The notes under the pieces: generated by a model | Database searches by the model: none | The model's input: the letters and a program-made list of their open reading frames with translations, nothing else | What the model was told of the DNA's origin: nothing | Part shown: positions 11,087 through 22,128 of the stretch, piece by piece | How positions within the stretch are numbered: the stretch's first letter is position 1 | Layout: every line of letters starts with the position of its first letter | Translations under genes and position numbers: made by a program | Source of the DNA: Prinsepia uniflora | Lineage: Eukaryota > Streptophyta > Magnoliopsida > Rosales > Rosaceae | Direction of reading: 5' to 3' | DNA: 64,000 bases | NCBI GenBank assembly: GCA_032719365.1 | Contig: CM064867.1 | Coordinates: 65,718,136 to 65,782,135 of the forward strand

Positions 11087-13243
11087 ATCTTCCCCCCTTA
11101 AAGAATTTCGTCCTCAAAATTCAAACTGACTCGATTCAACAACCAAATTGTGGAATCCAACCTTGTTCCTTCGACTCGGTATTGCTGCACCCTCACACAA
11201 GGGTACCCGTGTAACAGTACACGTCCGACACACACCTCGTACACGACGGTACATATCATCACCGGAGCCCCCAAAGCTCCAATTGATTTCCAAGAAGTAC
11301 ACGTTAGCTCGTACGTCCCGTTCGAGGCAGAACATCGAGACTCGTCGATCTCGCCTGTTACTCACTTTGACAGGTCAGCAATACCAATCTGACATCCAAA
11401 CGGCTTTTCAATCTAACACTTTGACATGTTCCATCCTACACTCGTCAGGCTGAATTACGTACCCCCACTAAGGGCTAACATATTCAAGCTGGCATCCTGC
11501 TCAGCATCCAATCAAACAACATCCTCTAGATCCTGCCATCACCATGGCACAAATCCCATCTCATAGGTCATCCTCAAACCTATGTCCTTACTGATTCTCG
11601 ATACTCGTACGAATCAACTCTCTCAAATTCCTATACTCAAAAACTGACTATAAGGAGAGTCCCATCAATCCATACCAATCTGAACTCGTCAGATACCTAT
11701 CAATCCATTACCACGATATGTCACGACTTCGTGACCAGCCGACAACTTCCGAGTCCTCGTATCGTATCCTGTATCACTCAGCAATATTCGCTGGCATCTA
11801 GACTCACCTCGAGTCTCAACCTGTCACTATCGGATCTAATCTGATCGCCACTTATGTCCATCTAGGACTCTATCCAATCTACAACACACTCAAACTATCG
11901 GGACACTCTCAACCCGACATACCGATTGACCGTGGTTGATCCCATCATCCAACGTGCACAACACACTGGTGCACCTCCATCACATCAACATCAAGGCCCT
12001 ACTCGGCCTGCTCTCTGATTGCACTCTGGCAACGTCCAACCGCGTACTACTGTCCGCACTCCAACTATGGTTCGGACCCCAATCGTCCGTCACTAGGCGA
12101 ACATCAATCCATCACCATCAGACACTCACTCGTCACATCCTATGACGCTAAATACCCTTTACTTGTCAAGTCAATCAAATTTGACTCACAACCTAGGTGT
12201 TCGGTTCTTACTACCTCTTTGAACTCCTAGTTGTCATATCACTCCTCGTCGTCCCACCTAGGAATGAATCCAAGATGATGACATCAAATTTCATCCAATG
12301 TCATCCTTCAACACCCAACACTATCTGCTACAGCGTCACAATCAATGACCTCGTAATACTCATCACCAATACAGAATCAAGTACTCTTCTCATCGTCTCA
12401 AACACAACTTCTCTTGATTCTGAAGTTCCAATCACGTTGGAAACATGCTTATTTTTCAATTACTGAGCTCACTCACTACACGAGCATGTCTTATGCCCTC
12501 TAGACAACCGATTTCCAAGTCTCCAACTCAGGAGGTATGGTCAACCGTAGTCAACCAAAACCTATCTGTAATGGACTATCAAGTCCTCGGCTCAACCAGA
12601 CACCATCCACGCGTCCATGAATATTATTTATGTAGGTACACTCATTCCGAGTGGAATTCTCGCGACTCAAGGTTAAACCTTGCATATCATTTACAGATGT
12701 GCATAAACGACCTCCAACACTCACATCTCGTACCTTTAATCATCCTGATCCAACTCTGACTCACGGAATTAATCGAAATCCAATAACATCGGTCGGTAGG
12801 TTAAAAAGATCGCAACGTATGTCGTGATCTGAAGCCAAATCTCTGCATACTACCAAATCTGACCAACCAACCCTCACGTCATAAGACGTCACTTACGTCA
12901 TCTGTTATACCTTTTCATCTGAATGCCACTTAGGCGTTTCAACATTTAACGTTACTACTCCTGGGCACACACTCGCACTCCAAGCCTCGTACCATCAGAG
13001 AACTGGTCACTAAACCAAGTACTCATGGTGCCTCGCACTGAGCCACTCGGGATCCTCTCTGTCCCACTCAGTGCCCACCGAACTCACGTGTTCGCCACAC
13101 TGGGCACATCTACTATTCTGTCTGCATACTGGTTCGTACGTCCCAACTCCATGGGATCAACTCCAGCACTCAAACTCGTGTAATCCATCCAAGGATATCT
13201 AGGGCACCTGTCACTTATCTAGGTATATCCTACTCGTCATAGT
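11087..13243 (-). other. Internal region of the minus-strand element, distal part
   Basis: 2.16 kb without a credible gene on either strand; the longest open frames are about 100 codons and show no family motif. The first 25 bases after LTR A form the polypurine tract on the minus strand. The remainder is poor in purine runs on the plus strand and shows no tandem structure that I can see. It is cut at 13243 by the tandem gag-only element and resumes at 25596. Confidence 0.5.
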
Positions 13244-16239
13244 TGTAACAACCCGTCCCGAGAATTGGGATTAGTAGAGTTTAAGGTGTGATTAGTAAGG
13301 TTAATCAGGGGTTAGGTGGTCCCGAGGGGTCCGGGAACCTAGAATGACGATTTTGCCCCCTCTTTGGGCAAAAATGTTGACTTTTATTTTGGGTGGTCAA
13401 TTGGGGATTGACCAGTGACCGGAACGTAGTTGAGGTTGTCACGAATCCTTAGGCAGGTGGCACGCCCGATTCCGACATCCGAGGAGGAAGTTGTGATGTT
13501 CGGAAGGCTGAGGGCTTAACCGTAATTTGGGTAAAGTAGGGAGAATAGTTGACTTTTCGTATAATCGAGTTTTGGTAGGTTGACCTAGGATGGTTAGATA
13601 GTTCTTGTCGTCCTGAGTTCGATGACAGGCGACACGTGTTCATCGGACTTACGAGGCGAGAGTTACGGGTCTAGAAAGTTTCGGTAAAACCGTAAAATGT
13701 GTTAAACAGAAGGGTATTTTAGTCTTTTTGGGTTTATGGGGATTTGTGCAGAGAGAGAAGGAATGGACGGCTGGGGTTTAAACAGATGGGCTATAGATTG
13801 AAGGGATGGTGACACGTGTTGAAGGCCTAGAGGATTCTGGTGGAATCCTGTGCATTCACGGCCCAATTAATTGGGGTGCACCCGTGCTATGCATTCTGGT
13901 GCTTCGACACACAGAGAGAAACAGAGGGAGGAAATTGAGAGAATTGGAAGGCTGATTGTGGTGGCTGGTGAGTTTGTGAGTGTGTGAGGGAGATTAGAAA
14001 GTGGGAGAGAGCAGTTGAGACGGTTGGGAGGTGAGAAATCGTGGGGTGTGCGAGTGGGGAGCCACGGGAACCAGGGAGGAACTCAGGGGGGAAAACGGAG
14101 AAGATTGAGGGCTTGTGGTGGTGCGGTGGCCGTGCACGGTGCAACGAAGATCGCGGTGGTGTCGTGAGGGCTGTGGGAGTCGACCAGCCCCGGAGGAGCT
14201 CACGGCGGCGGCAGGAGGCAGGTAATTTCCTCATCCTCGTTTCGGTACTCTGTTTTCCATTGAAATTCAATGTGAAAGTCGTGAGTCTAGGGCTAGAGTC
14301 GAGGGAGTTGGAGGCTAGGGTGAGACTCCTGAGGGTCCTAGGAACCGGTTGAGTGTGCTGCCGTGATGGGTGGTGCACAGTGGCGGCCGGCACGACGGAG
14401 TGCACTTGTGTGCTCTGTTTTAGCCGTGAGGTTCGAACGGCAAGTTGTGCAGCTGGGAAGTGAGTCGACGGTTCTGGTTAGCTGGGTTAGGTTTAGAGAA
14501 ACCCAGGGGAGAGTCTGGTGTCACCACCGTGACGGGAGGTGGCTGGAGTCGAGGAGTCGTGAAACAGGGGTCGAAGGGCTGTCTGGTTTTGAGTTCAGTC
14601 GAGGGGATTGGGACAGTGTCGAGGTGAATGGAGTTGGGGAATCGATAGGGTTGGCCTGGACGATGCTGTTGGTGAAGGAAGGAACCGTTTTGGTGAACGG
14701 AAGAGGAAGAACCAGGTACGCCGGTCTGAGTGCAGACCACTGTACTGAACCGGGTTTGCTCGAGGAAGGAGGTGGTACTGTAGCAGCGCGTGAGGGCCAC
14801 GCGCAGCCACTTTGGGCGGCGCGTGGGGGCGCGTGCGGCGGCGGATGGGAAAACGGTCAACATGGATTTTGGTCTAGGAGTCGTGGTGAGTTCAATGGAG
14901 TTGGTTTCGGGTTAATCGGACATCGTATGAGTTTAGTTCCGCGAGGGTGAATGTTTAGGGTCCCGGGTTTTTCGGGTTTTGATTCGGGGACTTTTGAGGA
15001 AATCTAGGTGTTTGATTATAGACGTATTAGTGACGTATTTTGACGGTGATTGACAGGATCGGGATTTCCCGAGGAAGCCGAGGATCGGGCTGGACGTTCA
15101 GGACGCGAGTAGGGCTCGGTATGTGAGTGGACCCTTTCCTTAAACTCGAGCATGCATAACTGTTTTTATATACGTATTTTATGGTTTTACTTATGAATCT
15201 ATGTTTATTGAATATGAAGGGATGATTTTATGTGTTTGCACGTTTTTCGAGAAAAAGACGGATTTGGCACGGTTTTCGAGAAAATGTTGGTTTTCGGATT
15301 TTGATGCCACATTTGGGGATTTCCACCGATAAAGGTTTTCTAATAATGATAAATGGGTTATGAAATGTGATTTGTGATTACATGGGGTTTTGGTATGAAA
15401 ATGGATATTTTCCGGATTCGGGTTTGGATATGGATTGGTAAATGGTTTTCAAATGATTTTGAGATTGGATTTGCTGGATCTGGATAGTGGGTTTAAAGAC
15501 CCGGATATATTGGACGGGGGACCGGCCGGATTGGGTTTAAAGACCCGGATTGAGTTTAAAGACTCGGGAGTTTAAAGACTCGGATATATATTGATTTTCC
15601 CCCGTAGGCCTTGAGTTTAAAGACTCGGGAGTTTAAAGACTCGGATATGATTAAGGCCTGGATTGAGTTTAAAGACTCGGGAGTTTAAAGACTCGGATAG
15701 GTCCAGCAGGTTTGATCGGGAAATTATGATTAAATTTCATGGTTTATGATATAGTTTCCTGATACATATGTTATGGTTTCTATAACTGTTTTATAGTGTT
15801 TCTGTTTCTTATGATGTTTTATGATAATTGATTTATAACTGTGTTCAGAACTATTGGTTATGCATGTGGTTTCAAAACGGAGGGTAAAACTCGGTTTTCT
15901 TATAAAATGGTTTTGAACATTTTACACTTTCTGGTCCACTCACATTTTGTGTTTTAACTTGCCCTCTAGGTCGTGGAGATAGCGCGGGGTCTGGACGTCG
16001 AGGCAGCGTCTGAGGCATAGAAATACCGTGAGGGATTCCGGAGTGTTTACCTTTTTCTTCCGCGTGCGTGTATTTATTATCACTTTTAGTTGTTGTACTT
16101 GTATCTATGCTCTGTGAACTTTTCTGTCGGGATATGGTATTGAGGTTTTTCTCCTGCGTCTGACGGGTTACTGTTGGGTTGTCAGACGGGAGCAGGATTT
16201 ACCTCGGGTTTCGGGGTGAAACCGGGGTGGGTCCTGACA
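13244..16239 (+). mobile_element. LTR1 of the tandem element (2996 bp)
   Basis: It begins TGTAACAACCCGTCCCGAG and ends GGGTGGGTCCTGACA, next to a primer site. Inverted-repeat arms are GTGAGTGGAC (15123-15132) and GTCCACTCAC (15934-15943). A GCGCGTG/CACGCGC hairpin with loop AGGGC lies at 14786-14804. Open frames of 100-195 codons at 13887-14950 recur in all three LTRs only because the LTRs are copies; they match no retroelement protein and overlap on both strands. The outer LTR1 has slightly more differences from the other two, as expected for the older outer copy. Confidence 0.88.
15489..15697 (+). repeat. Array of eight GTTTAAAGAC hairpin units (LTR1)
   Basis: Eight 14-bp units: two GGGTTTAAAGACCC, then six GAGTTTAAAGACTC, the latter in close pairs separated by GG. 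Each can fold with a 4-bp stem, GGGT/ACCC or GAGT/ACTC, around TTAAAG. The second stem position changes from G-C to A-T on both sides at once. The array sits between the two arms of the LTR inverted repeat. Confidence 0.85.
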
Positions 16240-16241
16240 AT

Positions 16242-16253
16242 TGGTATCAGAGC
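16242..16253 (+). promoter_or_regulatory. Primer binding site (tRNA-iMet), unit 1
   Basis: TGGTATCAGAGC, two bases after the end of LTR1, is complementary to the 3' end of plant initiator methionine tRNA. This fixes the 3' boundary of the LTR and the + orientation of the element. Confidence 0.95.
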
Positions 16254-16346
16254 ATAGGGTTGTCAAGTTTGTTGGGTCTGTCAGTTTGTGAGGTTGTGTT
16301 TCAGTTGTTTAACTACTTCTATGCCTCTTTCAGCGTGCGGTTGACG

Positions 16347-17450
16347 ATGCCTCCGAGACGTAGACCCTCTCCACAACCTGCAGAAGTAGCCAGAGAGACG
16401 GAGAGTGCTACGATTGAGCGAGCCCAGCGGCTCGGGGCTACTACTTTTAGTGGTGGGGCTGATCCTGAGGAAGCCCAGAGGTGGATTACCCGACTTGAGC
16501 GGATTTTTGCGGTGATGCATTGTCCGCCGGAGGAGCGAGTATTGTTGGCTGCATTTTTACTGGATGGTGCGGCGTACGAGTGGTGGTATACCCTCGAGTT
16601 GTCTGGCTGGGATGTCCATAGTGTGACCTGGGAGACGTTCAGGGAACGGTTTCTGGAGCAGTATTATCCTCGTTCTTTCCGGGATGCCAAGGAGGCAGAG
16701 TTTTTGCATCTCCAGCAGGGGAATATGACAGTGGCAGAGTATGAACGAAAGTTCCAGATGTTGTCTCGGTTTGCTCCTGATTTTGTGGCCACTGAAGCCG
16801 AGAAGTGCCGTAGGTTTGAGTTGGGTTTGCGAGGTGAGATTCGAGCCGTAGTGACGGCTGGATCTTTTGCTACCCTCCGAGACTTGTCGGATGCTGCAGT
16901 GCGAGTGGAGGCTAGTTTGCCGGTGCGACGCCGGGAACCTTCTATTCCTGGAGCTTCGAGCCAGCGGACACCGAAAAGAGGTAACTTCGGTGGATCGTCC
17001 TCGTCGGGCGATGATCGTTTTGGTAGGCCTGGTAGTGCCCAGAGTTCAGGATTTTGGGGTTACCGAGCACCGCCGACTCCGCAAGCGAGTGCGACATCGG
17101 TAGCGTCTACGGGGAGACCGAGCAGTGGACCAGGCTGGAATGTGTGTTTCTATTGCGGGGAGCGAGGTCACTTCCGACGTGAGTGTCCACTGTTGCCACA
17201 GGAAGGTGGTGTAGGCAGAGGAGTAGCGGAGTCCGGACAGAGTACAGCATCAGGGACAGCGGGCACTAGAGGAGGTGGTGGCACAGCCACGAGTAGTTCG
17301 AGGGGACGTGGTAGAGCGTCAGGATCTCAGGCCCGGGTGTTCTCGATGACTCAGCAGGAGGATCAGGTGATACCAGATGTGGGGGCAGGTACTTGTTTCA
17401 CTTTTGGTTGTTCTGTTGGTTTGGTTTTTGGATTTCGGGGTAGAGTCTAG
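16347..17450 (+). CDS. gag: Gag polyprotein, gag-only element, copy 1 (367 aa)
   Basis: Structural capsid protein of a Ty3/gypsy retrotransposon; it packages element RNA in cytoplasmic particles. The start is taken at MPPRRRPSPQ, the usual gag opening, because the frame upstream runs through the primer site and LTR end. The Retrotrans_gag region covers about residues 40-160 (WITRLERIF, AAYEWWYTL, FLEQYYPRSFRDAKEAEF, MTVAEYERKFQMLSRFAP). A CCHC zinc knuckle follows, CFYCGERGHFRREC, with the CX2CX4HX4C spacing. The C-terminus reaches ARVFSMTQQE, which in Tekay/Del-type chromoviruses leads into the protease. Here the frame runs out about 35 residues later in unrelated sequence (TCFTFGCSVG...). 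Protease, RT, RNase H and integrase are absent, so pol was lost by deletion close to the gag-protease junction. Confidence 0.88.
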   Translation: MPPRRRPSPQPAEVARETESATIERAQRLGATTFSGGADPEEAQRWITRLERIFAVMHCPPEERVLLAAFLLDGAAYEWWYTLELSGWDVHSVTWETFRERFLEQYYPRSFRDAKEAEFLHLQQGNMTVAEYERKFQMLSRFAPDFVATEAEKCRRFELGLRGEIRAVVTAGSFATLRDLSDAAVRVEASLPVRRREPSIPGASSQRTPKRGNFGGSSSSGDDRFGRPGSAQSSGFWGYRAPPTPQASATSVASTGRPSSGPGWNVCFYCGERGHFRRECPLLPQEGGVGRGVAESGQSTASGTAGTRGGGGTATSSSRGRGRASGSQARVFSMTQQEDQVIPDVGAGTCFTFGCSVGLVFGFRGRV

Positions 17451-17920
17451 GAGTTTTCCTAGAGGACTTGGAGTGTACAGTAAGTTCCGTAGCAGGTTGA
17501 CGGGAAGTATAGGAAAGGAGTGACTATAATTGATTCGATCTGAGCCTATGGAAGGAGAGAACCCACAAGCTAGAGTTTGCCTTTAGGACTTTGTGACGTT
17601 AGTCCGACCGTGGCCGGAATAGTAGCCGAGGGAGATGGGTGGTTGTATACGAGGATGTACTTTATGACTTCTGTCGGGTATTGTGACATGAGGTATTGTA
17701 TAATACCTTTGTTTTCTGTTCATAGAGTTTCCCTTGCGTACACCATGTAGTTGTTACATAGCTAGGGTTGGCTGTGGTAACAGTAGTTGCGGATGGAGTG
17801 AAATACCCAAGGTGGAGATGATAGACAGGAAACCTAGGAGAGGTTGTTCCTTAGGAGACCCTAGGTGTCGGGGACTAGCTGTGGAATTTCGGGGACGAAA
17901 TTCTTTTTAGGTGGGTAGAT
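17451..17920 (+). other. Gag 3' untranslated region and polypurine tract, unit 1
   Basis: 470 bp without coding signals. It ends GGAATTTCGGGGACGAAATT, CTTTTTAGGTGGGTAGAT, directly abutting TGTAACAACC of LTR2. That is the standard gypsy 3' end with a polypurine tract. The same region recurs at 22129-22598. Confidence 0.75.
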
Positions 17921-20917
17921 TGTAACAACCCGTCCCGAGAATTGGGATTAGTAGAGTTTAAGGTGTGATTAGTAAGGTTAATCAGGGGTTAGGTGGTCCC
18001 GAGGGGTCCGGGAACCTAGAATGACGATTTTGCCCCCTGCTTTGGGCAAAAATGTTGACTTTTATTTCGGGTGGTCAATTGGGGATTGACCAGTGACCGG
18101 AACGTAGTTGAGGTTGTCACGAATCCTTAGGCAGGTGGCACGCCCGATTCCGACATCCGAGGAGGAAGTTGTGATGTTCGGAAGGCTGAGGGCTTAACCG
18201 TAATTTGGGTAAAGTAGGGGGAATAGTTGACTTTTCGTATAATCGAGTTTTGGTAGGTTGACCTAGGATGGTTAGATAGTTCTTGTCGTCCTGAGTTCGA
18301 TGACAGGCGACACGTGTTCATCGGACTTACGAGGCGAGAGTTACGGGTCTAGAAAGTTTCGGTAAAACCGTAAAATGTGTTAAACAGAAGGGTATTTTAG
18401 TCTTTTTGGGTTTATGGGGATTTGTGCAGAGAGAGAAGGAATGGACGGCTGGGGTTTAAATAGATGGGCTATAGATTGAAGGGATGGTGACACGTGTTGA
18501 AGGCCTAGAGGATTCTGGTGGAATCCTGTGCATTCACGGCCCAATTAATTGGGGTGCACCCGTGCTATGCATTCTGGTGCTTCGACACACAGAGAGAAAC
18601 AGAGGGAGGAAATTGAGAGAATTGGAAGGCTGATTGTGGTGGCTGGTGAGTTTGTGAGTGTGTGAGGGAGATTAGAGAGTGGGAGAGAGCAGTTGAGACG
18701 GTTGGGAGGTGAGAAATCGTGGGGTGTGCGAGTGGGGAGCCACGGGAACCAGGGAGGAACTCAGGGGGGAAAACGGAGAAGATTGAGGGCTTGTGGTGGT
18801 GCGGTGGCCGTGCACGATGCAACAAAGATCGCGGTGGTGTCGTGAGGGCTGTGGGAGTCGACCAGCCCCGGAGGAGCTCACGGCGGCGGCAGGAGGCAGG
18901 TAATTTCCTCATCCTCGTTTCGGTACTCTGTTTTCCATTGAAATTCAATGTGAAAGTCGTGAGTCTAGGGCTAGAGTCGAGGGAGTTGGAGGCTAGGGTG
19001 AGACTCCTGAGGGTCCTAGGAACCGGTTGAGTGTGCTGCCGTGATGGGTGGTGCACAGTGGCGGCCGGCACGACGGAGTGCACTTGTGTGCTCTGTTTTA
19101 GCCGTGAGGTTCGAACGGCAAGTTGTGCAGCTGGGAAGTGAGTCGACGGTTCTGGTTAGCTGGGTTAGGTTTAGAGAAACCCAGGGGAGAGTCTGGTGTC
19201 ACCACCGTGACGGGAGGTGGCTGGAGTCGAGGAGTCGTGAAACAGGGGTCGAAGGGCTGTCTGGTTTTGAGTTCAGTCGAGGGGATTGGGACAGTGTCGA
19301 GGTGAATGGAGTTGGGGAATCGATAGGGTTGGCCTGGACGATGCTGTTGGTGAAGGAAGGAACCGTTTTGGTGAACGGAAGAGGAAGAACCAGGTACGCC
19401 GGTCTGAGTGCAGACCACTGTACTGAACCGGGTTTGCTCGAGGAAGGAGGTGGTACTGTAGCAGCGCGTGAGGGCCACGCGCAGCCACTTTGGGCGGCGC
19501 GTGGGGGCGCGTGCGGCGGCGGATGGGAAAACGGTCAACATGGATTTTGGTCTAGGAGTCGTGGTGAGTTCAATGGAGTTGGTTTCGGGTTAATCGGACA
19601 TCGTATGAGTTTAGTTCCGCGAGGGTGAATGTTTAGGGTCCCGGGTTTTTCGGGTTTTGATTCGGGGACTTTTGAGGAAATCTAGGTGTTTGATTATAGA
19701 CGTATTAGTGACGTATTTTGACGGTGATTGACAGGATCGGGATTTCCCGAGGAAGCCGAGGATCGGGCTGGACGTTCAGGACGCGAGTAGGGCTCGGTAT
19801 GTGAGTGGACCCTTTCCTTAAACTCGAGCATGCATAACTGTTTTTATATACGTATTTTATGGTTTTACTTATGAATCTATGTTTATTGAATATGAAGGGA
19901 TGATTTTATGTGTTTGCACGTTTTTCGAGAAAAAGACGGATTTGGCACGGTTTTCGAGAAAATGTTGGTTTTCGGATTTTGATGCCACATTTGGGGATTT
20001 CCACCGATAAAGGTTTTCTAATAATGATAAATGGGTTATGAAATGTGATTTGTGATTACATGGGGTTTTGGTATGAAAATGGATATTTTCCGGATTCGGG
20101 TTTGGATATGGATTGGTAAATGGTTTTCAAATGATTTTGAGATTGGATTTGCTGGATCTGGATAGTGGGTTTAAAGACCCGGATATATTGGACGGGGGAC
20201 CGGCCGGATTGGGTTTAAAGACCCGGATTGAGTTTAAAGACTCGGGAGTTTAAAGACTCGGATATATATTGATTTTCCCCCGTAGGCCTTGAGTTTAAAG
20301 ACTCGGGAGTTTAAAGACTCGGATATGATTAAGGCCTGGATTGAGTTTAAAGACTCGGGAGTTTAAAGACTCGGATAGGTCCAGCAGGTTTGATCGGGAA
20401 ATTATGATTAAATTTCATGGTTTATGATATAGTTTCCTGATACATATGTTATGGTTTCTATAACTGTTTTATAGTGTTTCTGTTTCTTATGATGTTTTAT
20501 GATAATTGATTTATAACTGTGTTCAGAACTATTGGTTATGCATGTGGTTTCAAAACGGAGGGTAAAACTCGGTTTTCTTATAAAATGGTTTTGAACATTT
20601 TACACTTTCTGGTCCACTCACATTTTGTGTTTTAACTTGCCCTCTAGGTCGTGGAGATAGCGCGGGGTCTGGACGTCGAGGCAGCGTCTGAGGCATAGAA
20701 ATACCGTGAGGGATTCCGGAGTGTTTACCTTTTTCTTCCGCGTGCGTGTATTTATTATCACTTTTAGTTGTTGTACTTGTATCTATGCTCTGTGAACTTT
20801 TCTGTCGGGATATGGTATTGAGGTTTTTCTCCTGCGTCTGACGGGTTACTGTTGGGTTGTCAGACGGGAGCAGGATTTACCTCGGGTTTCGGGGTGAAAC
20901 CGGGGTGGGTCCTGACA
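17921..20917 (+). mobile_element. LTR2 (middle) of the tandem element (2997 bp)
   Basis: Shared by both units: it serves as 3' LTR for unit 1 and 5' LTR for unit 2. It is almost identical to LTR3. At 18665-18720 it carries GAGACGGTTGG like LTR1, where LTR3 has GAGACAGTTGG. The hairpin array recurs at 20167-20375 and the inverted-repeat arms at 19801-19810 and 20612-20621. Confidence 0.88.
20167..20375 (+). repeat. Array of eight GTTTAAAGAC hairpin units (LTR2)
   Basis: Same unit order and spacing as the array in LTR1, 4678 bp upstream: two GGGT/ACCC units followed by six GAGT/ACTC units. Confidence 0.85.
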
Positions 20918-20919
20918 AT

Positions 20920-20931
20920 TGGTATCAGAGC
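20920..20931 (+). promoter_or_regulatory. Primer binding site (tRNA-iMet), unit 2
   Basis: TGGTATCAGAGC two bases after LTR2, identical to the site of unit 1. Its retention shows that the second internal region is a full copy and not a fragment. Confidence 0.95.
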
Positions 20932-21024
20932 ATAGGGTTGTCAAGTTTGTTGGGTCTGTCAGTTTGTGAGGTTGTGTTTCAGTTGTTTAACTACTTCTAT
21001 GCCTCTTTCAGCGTGCGGTTGACG

Positions 21025-22128
21025 ATGCCTCCGAGACGTAGACCCTCTCCACAACCTGCAGAAGTAGCCAGAGAGACGGAGAGTGCTACGATTGAGCGAG
21101 CCCAGCGGCTCGGGGCTACTACTTTTAGTGGTGGGGCTGATCCTGAGGAAGCCCAGAGGTGGATTACCCGACTTGAGCGGATTTTTGCGGTGATGCATTG
21201 TCCGCCGGAGGAGCGAGTATTGTTGGCTGCATTTTTACTGGATGGTGCGGCGTACGAGTGGTGGTATACCCTCGAGTTGTCTGGCTGGGATGTCCATAGT
21301 GTGACCTGGGAGACGTTCAGGGAACGGTTTCTGGAGCAGTATTATCCTCGTTCTTTCCGGGATGCCAAGGAGGCAGAGTTTTTGCATCTCCAGCAGGGGA
21401 ATATGACAGTGGCAGAGTATGAACGAAAGTTCCAGATGTTGTCTCGGTTTGCTCCTGATTTTGTGGCCACTGAAGCCGAGAAGTGCCGTAGGTTTGAGTT
21501 GGGTTTGCGAGGTGAGATTCGAGCCGTAGTGACGGCTGGATCTTTTGCTACCCTCCGAGACTTGTCGGATGCTGCAGTGCGAGTGGAGGCTAGTTTGCCG
21601 GTGCGACGCCGGGAACCTTCTATTCCTGGAGCTTCGAGCCAGCGGACACCGAAAAGAGGTAACTTCGGTGGATCGTCCTCGTCGGGCGATGATCGTTTTG
21701 GTAGGCCTGGTAGTGCCCAGAGTTCAGGATTTTGGGGTTACCGAGCACCGCCGACTCCGCAAGCGAGTGCGACATCGGTAGCGTCTACGGGGAGACCGAG
21801 CAGTGGACCAGGCTGGAATGTGTGTTTCTATTGCGGGGAGCGAGGTCACTTCCGACGTGAGTGTCCACTGTTGCCACAGGAAGGTGGTGTAGGCAGAGGA
21901 GTAGCGGAGTCCGGACAGAGTACAGCATCAGGGACAGCGGGCACTAGAGGAGGTGGTGGCACAGCCACGAGTAGTTCGAGGGGACGTGGTAGAGCGTCAG
22001 GATCTCAGGCCCGGGTGTTCTCGATGACTCAGCAGGAGGATCAGGTGATACCAGATGTGGGGGCAGGTACTTGTTTCACTTTTGGTTGTTCTGTTGGTTT
22101 GGTTTTTGGATTTCGGGGTAGAGTCTAG
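21025..22128 (+). CDS. gag: Gag polyprotein, gag-only element, copy 2 (367 aa)
   Basis: Identical in protein sequence to copy 1, with the same MPPRRR start, Retrotrans_gag domain, CCHC knuckle and truncated protease junction. Both copies are open from start to stop, so neither has had time to decay. Each unit has its own primer site upstream and an LTR on both sides, so each could in principle be transcribed and reverse transcribed with pol proteins from a relative. The protein would act in the cytoplasmic particle, as for copy 1. Which copy, if either, is expressed cannot be told from sequence. Confidence 0.88.
   Translation: MPPRRRPSPQPAEVARETESATIERAQRLGATTFSGGADPEEAQRWITRLERIFAVMHCPPEERVLLAAFLLDGAAYEWWYTLELSGWDVHSVTWETFRERFLEQYYPRSFRDAKEAEFLHLQQGNMTVAEYERKFQMLSRFAPDFVATEAEKCRRFELGLRGEIRAVVTAGSFATLRDLSDAAVRVEASLPVRRREPSIPGASSQRTPKRGNFGGSSSSGDDRFGRPGSAQSSGFWGYRAPPTPQASATSVASTGRPSSGPGWNVCFYCGERGHFRRECPLLPQEGGVGRGVAESGQSTASGTAGTRGGGGTATSSSRGRGRASGSQARVFSMTQQEDQVIPDVGAGTCFTFGCSVGLVFGFRGRV

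Noticed and set aside
13887..14950. Open frames of 103-195 codons on both strands, repeated in all three LTRs of the tandem element
   Set aside because: They are copies of one LTR segment, overlap on both strands, match no retroelement or host domain, and lie in the non-coding LTR.
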